From Planctomycetota bacterium (GTDB lineage Bacteria; Planctomycetota; Planctomycetia; Pirellulales; Pirellulaceae), in contig JAQBZB010000060.1 of NCBI GenBank assembly GCA_027622275.1, positions 1-35,729 of the forward strand: a stretch of 35,729 nt of DNA. The letters are read 5' to 3'. Below, in pieces: positions 33,123 through 35,729 of this stretch. The notes beneath the pieces are model-generated. The model was not told the DNA's origin. It did no database searches and saw only the letters and a program-made list of their open reading frames with translations. The position numbers were made by a program, and so were the translations under genes. Each line of letters opens with the position of its first letter. Position 1 is the first letter of the stretch.

Positions 33123-35630
33123 ATGGATGACTGGCTGAGCAGATTTCTGATTCTGATCCCGGCGTTCCCGCTGGCCGCCGCGATCCTTGTTGCGATCGCC
33201 GGGCCCAAGCTGTTGAAGCGTTGGTGTCACGTGCCGGTGATCGTCGCGATTGCTGCTTCGTTCGTTTGCAGCTTGGGTGTGTTGAGCCAAGTCAGCCGGC
33301 TGAGCAATGATGCCGTCGCGGAACATTCGACGCTCGCCAGCGCCGGATTCGAACACGTCGTCACACTGTGGACGTGGGCGGATGTGGTGGAAGCATACAC
33401 GCCGCCTGACGATCTAGAGGCGGTTGCCGACGGCGGGTCGCGCGACTTCCGCATCGACGTCACGCTCCGCGCCGACGCATTGACGGCGATCATGCTGTCG
33501 ATGGTCACGTTCATCTCGACGCTGGTCGCGATCTTCGCCGCCGGCTACATGCACGGTGATCGCGGCTACTGGCGGTTCTTCGCCTACATCGGATTGTTCG
33601 TGTTCTCGATGACGATGCTGGTCTCGGTCAGCAACTTCATCATGCTGTTCGTGTTTTGGGAAGCGGTCGGCGTGTGCAGCTACCTGCTGATCGGCTTTTG
33701 GTACGAAAAACCGGAAGCAGCAGCCGCGGGCAAGAAAGCTTTCCTCGTCAATCGCGTTGGTGACTTGGGATTCGCCCTGGCGCTGTTCCTGATCTGGACC
33801 AACTACGGCACGCTGAACTTTCACGATACACGCGCGGACGGCGAGACCGATCCGGTCTTGATTTCGCAAGCGATGGAAGCGCAGCTCGCGGGAGACGCGC
33901 CGGGCGACAACGAATCGCTGGTTGTGCGCGGCGTATTGGGCCGCTGGCGAATCGCCGCGAACGACTACGTGACCGGCAAGGTGGCTTTGGCGATCTGTTT
34001 GCTGTTGTTGTTGGGAGCTTGTGGCAAGAGCGCTCAGTTCCCGCTGCATGTCTGGTTGCCCGACGCGATGGAGGGCCCGACGCCTGTCAGCGCGCTGATC
34101 CACGCGGCGACGATGGTCACGGCCGGCGTCTATATGGTCACGCGATGCACGCCGCTGTTCATGGCTTCGCCCGAGGCGCAATTGACGGTGGCTTGTGTCG
34201 GCACGTTTACGGCGCTGCTGGCTGGTTTGATCGCCATGACGCAATTCGACCTGAAGCGAGTCCTGGCCTACTCGACGGTCAGCCAACTGGGCTACATGTT
34301 CCTGGCGCTCGGAACCGGAACAGTCGTCGGCATTTCCGCCGGAATGTTTCACTTGTTCACGCACGCTTTTTTCAAGGCATTGCTGTTCCTCGGCGCGGGC
34401 AGTGTCATGCACGCGATGGGCGGCGTGATCGATATGCGTCGCTTCGGCGGCTTGCGAAGGCGGATGCCGACGACGCATGCCACGTTCATGATCGGTTGCC
34501 TCGCGCTCGCCGGCTTTCCCTTGCTGTCAGGTTTTTTTAGCAAAGACTCGATCGTCGCCGCCGTGCATGATCGCGTGCATGACATCGAACATCACTTGGA
34601 AGGGCATGGCCTGGAGTCCAATGTCGATGACAAAGACAATAGGACGAATAGGTCTCATACGACCTATGAGTCCTATTCGGAGCCGGAACATTCCCAAAGC
34701 ACTCTCGGGCAACTTGCAAACTTGCCCGCTGCCCAGTTGCATCGGTTTGCGACGGTATATCAATGGTTGTACTATTCGGCGATGTTCACCGCTTTCCTCA
34801 CGGCCTTCTACACCTTCCGTGCGTTCTTTATGACGTTTTACGGTAAGGAAGTCATTCCGCACGAAGCTGGACACCACGCTCATGAGTCGCCGCCGATGAT
34901 GGCTTGGCCGTTGATCGTCTTGGCCGTGTTTGCGGCGCTGGTCGGTGGTGCGCTCGATCAAACGATTATTCACGGCCCGAATCTGTTCGGCACATTCTTG
35001 CTCCATACGCCTTCGTTGGCCGACGGAGCGGCGGCTGCCACATTCAAACCATTCGAGTTTCACGGAAATGTTGCTGGTACAAGTGGCGCGATCGCGATCT
35101 TGGCAATTCTGCTGGCGACCTACTTGTATCTTGGCCATCAGCGCGAGATCGAGTGGATTCGCCGGCTAATGGACTTTGAGCAGTTTGCGAAGTGGTTTGA
35201 CGTCGAATCGGTTTCTCGGTGGAAGGAAGTTGCTTGGGTCAAGCAGTTGCATAGCGCAGCCAAGTCGGTTGGCCTTGGTTGGCTGACAGGTGGACTCGGC
35301 AATGCGATTCTCTTGCTGGTCTTGATTGCGGCCACACCATTTATGCTAGGTCACTTCATCTCGCCATATAAGCTTTCCCTAGGGAAATTTTTTGTTGATG
35401 AGATTTACCAGCTTTTGATCGTACTCCCGCTCCGCGGGTTTGCGGTTGTCTGTTACGCGATCGATCGTTGGATCGTGGATGGATTCGTGAATCTCGTGGG
35501 CCGCATCCCGCTGCTCGTTGGCGGGTTGATGCGTTCGCTCCAGATGGGATTGGTTCAGTTCTATGCGTTGGCGATGGTGTTAGGAGTGTTGGTGTTGTTG
35601 GTCGCCCGGGTCATGCTGGCGGCTGGTTAA
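33123..35630 (+). CDS. nuoL: NADH-quinone oxidoreductase subunit L, enlarged
   Basis: Encodes 835 residues, compared with about 610 in Escherichia. The first ATG giving MDDWLSRFLILIPAFPLAAA is chosen; the frame is open 26 codons upstream inside nuoK. The antiporter-like core is intact: MLFVFWEAVGVCSYLLIGFWYEK has the key Glu, KSAQFPLHVWLPDAMEGPTPVSALIHAATMVTAGVY contains the conserved Lys and His region, and AYSTVSQLGYMFLALG and LTAFYTFRAFFMTFYG follow. Extra material lies at ~60-115, ~240-290, at ~480-545 (including a translated palindrome at 506-519) and near the C-terminus, where the lateral helix is expected. Confidence 0.94.
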   Translation: MDDWLSRFLILIPAFPLAAAILVAIAGPKLLKRWCHVPVIVAIAASFVCSLGVLSQVSRLSNDAVAEHSTLASAGFEHVVTLWTWADVVEAYTPPDDLEAVADGGSRDFRIDVTLRADALTAIMLSMVTFISTLVAIFAAGYMHGDRGYWRFFAYIGLFVFSMTMLVSVSNFIMLFVFWEAVGVCSYLLIGFWYEKPEAAAAGKKAFLVNRVGDLGFALALFLIWTNYGTLNFHDTRADGETDPVLISQAMEAQLAGDAPGDNESLVVRGVLGRWRIAANDYVTGKVALAICLLLLLGACGKSAQFPLHVWLPDAMEGPTPVSALIHAATMVTAGVYMVTRCTPLFMASPEAQLTVACVGTFTALLAGLIAMTQFDLKRVLAYSTVSQLGYMFLALGTGTVVGISAGMFHLFTHAFFKALLFLGAGSVMHAMGGVIDMRRFGGLRRRMPTTHATFMIGCLALAGFPLLSGFFSKDSIVAAVHDRVHDIEHHLEGHGLESNVDDKDNRTNRSHTTYESYSEPEHSQSTLGQLANLPAAQLHRFATVYQWLYYSAMFTAFLTAFYTFRAFFMTFYGKEVIPHEAGHHAHESPPMMAWPLIVLAVFAALVGGALDQTIIHGPNLFGTFLLHTPSLADGAAAATFKPFEFHGNVAGTSGAIAILAILLATYLYLGHQREIEWIRRLMDFEQFAKWFDVESVSRWKEVAWVKQLHSAAKSVGLGWLTGGLGNAILLLVLIAATPFMLGHFISPYKLSLGKFFVDEIYQLLIVLPLRGFAVVCYAIDRWIVDGFVNLVGRIPLLVGGLMRSLQMGLVQFYALAMVLGVLVLLVARVMLAAG
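34638..34677 (+). repeat. 40-bp palindrome translated within nuoL
   Basis: AATAGGAC (34638-34645) pairs with GTCCTATT (34670-34677); after two unpaired positions per side, ATAGGTC-type bases 34648-34654 pair with 34661-34667, leaving a six-base loop. In the nuoL frame it reads NRTNRSHTTYESYS (residues 506-519), low in hydrophobic residues and unlike the flanking helix-rich sequence. Confidence 0.85.
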
Positions 35631-35633
35631 GTT

Positions 35634-35697
35634 TAACGCCGAGCCACAGGCGACGGCATCTTTGCCCGTGCGAGCCGTCGCCTGCGGCTCGGCGTTA
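35634..35697. repeat. 24-bp inverted repeat after nuoL
   Basis: Arms 35634-35657 and 35674-35697 are reverse complements with one mismatch, around 16 bases. The right arm also holds GAGCCG-TCGCCTG-CGGCTC. It starts three bases after the nuoL stop codon. Flanking TAAC/GTTA ends match the 13850 element. It may terminate or pause transcription before the next gene. Confidence 0.8.
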
Positions 35698-35726
35698 CAC
35701 GAAGGTTTGCTAAACAGAAAAACGGA

Positions 35727-35729
35727 ATG
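35727..35729 (+). CDS. Possible start codon of the next gene (expected nuoM), cut by the window end
   Basis: An ATG with a purine-rich GAAAAACGGA just upstream occupies the last three bases. nuoM usually follows nuoL, so this could be its start. There is no coding sequence to support it. Confidence 0.2.

Overview
This window looks like a chromosomal segment of a planctomycete (Planctomycetota, probably a Pirellulales-type bacterium). The inference rests on gene content, not on a marker gene. It has a DUF1559 / type IV pilin-like major protein followed by a tiny lipoprotein, two Tat-exported Gfo/Idh/MocA oxidoreductases of the type common in planctomycetes, an exported sulfatase, an exported PQQ-type beta-propeller, Uma2 and sugar isomerase/epimerase genes, and a complex I operon in the order A-B-C-D-E-F-G-H-I-J-K-L. 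No tRNA, rRNA, CRISPR array, insertion sequence or phage gene was recognised.

Layout. (1) 93-4057: a membrane-anchored PP2C phosphatase, an LptF/LptG-type lipopolysaccharide-export permease and an isolated SAM methyltransferase with an N-terminal zinc-type cysteine cluster. (2) 4197-7149: an overlapping NtrB/NtrC-like pair, a sensor kinase and a sigma-54 activator. (3) 7371-13738: two paralogous oxidoreductases around a GNAT acetyltransferase, then an Uma2 protein, a short-chain dehydrogenase and an arylsulfatase. (4) 14304-15840: a DUF1559 protein, a good intrinsic terminator and a 54-residue lipoprotein. (5) 16070-22639: xylose isomerase, an exported protein of unknown function, a PQQ-type propeller (minus), a secreted sugar isomerase/epimerase-like TIM barrel and an M20 peptidase (minus). 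(6) 23067-35630: the respiratory complex I operon nuoA-L, running off the window where nuoM would be expected.

The complex I genes are tightly packed, many with ATGA or GTGA stop/start overlaps, and together encode the peripheral arm (B, C, D, E, F, G, I) and much of the membrane arm (A, H, J, K, L). A perfect CRP-type operator (TGTGA-N6-TCACA with extended symmetry) lies about 40 bp upstream of nuoA. The operon carries an unexpected two-gene cassette between nuoG and nuoH: a 75-residue protein and a nucleotidyltransferase-fold protein. Both outer junctions are ATGA overlaps and share the hexamer GTATGA, so removing the cassette would restore a direct nuoG-nuoH overlap. This is the best candidate here for an uncharacterised system.

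The second recurring theme is repeats. Long inverted repeats, several with arms that are themselves palindromes, sit after or between genes at about 7148, 8788, 13850, 17383, 22833 and 35634. Related short repeats have entered tight places: a heptad array that supplies the nuoE start codon, another between nuoF and nuoG, an AATGACGAA-type inverted repeat in which two convergent genes end, and a 40-bp palindrome translated in frame inside nuoL.
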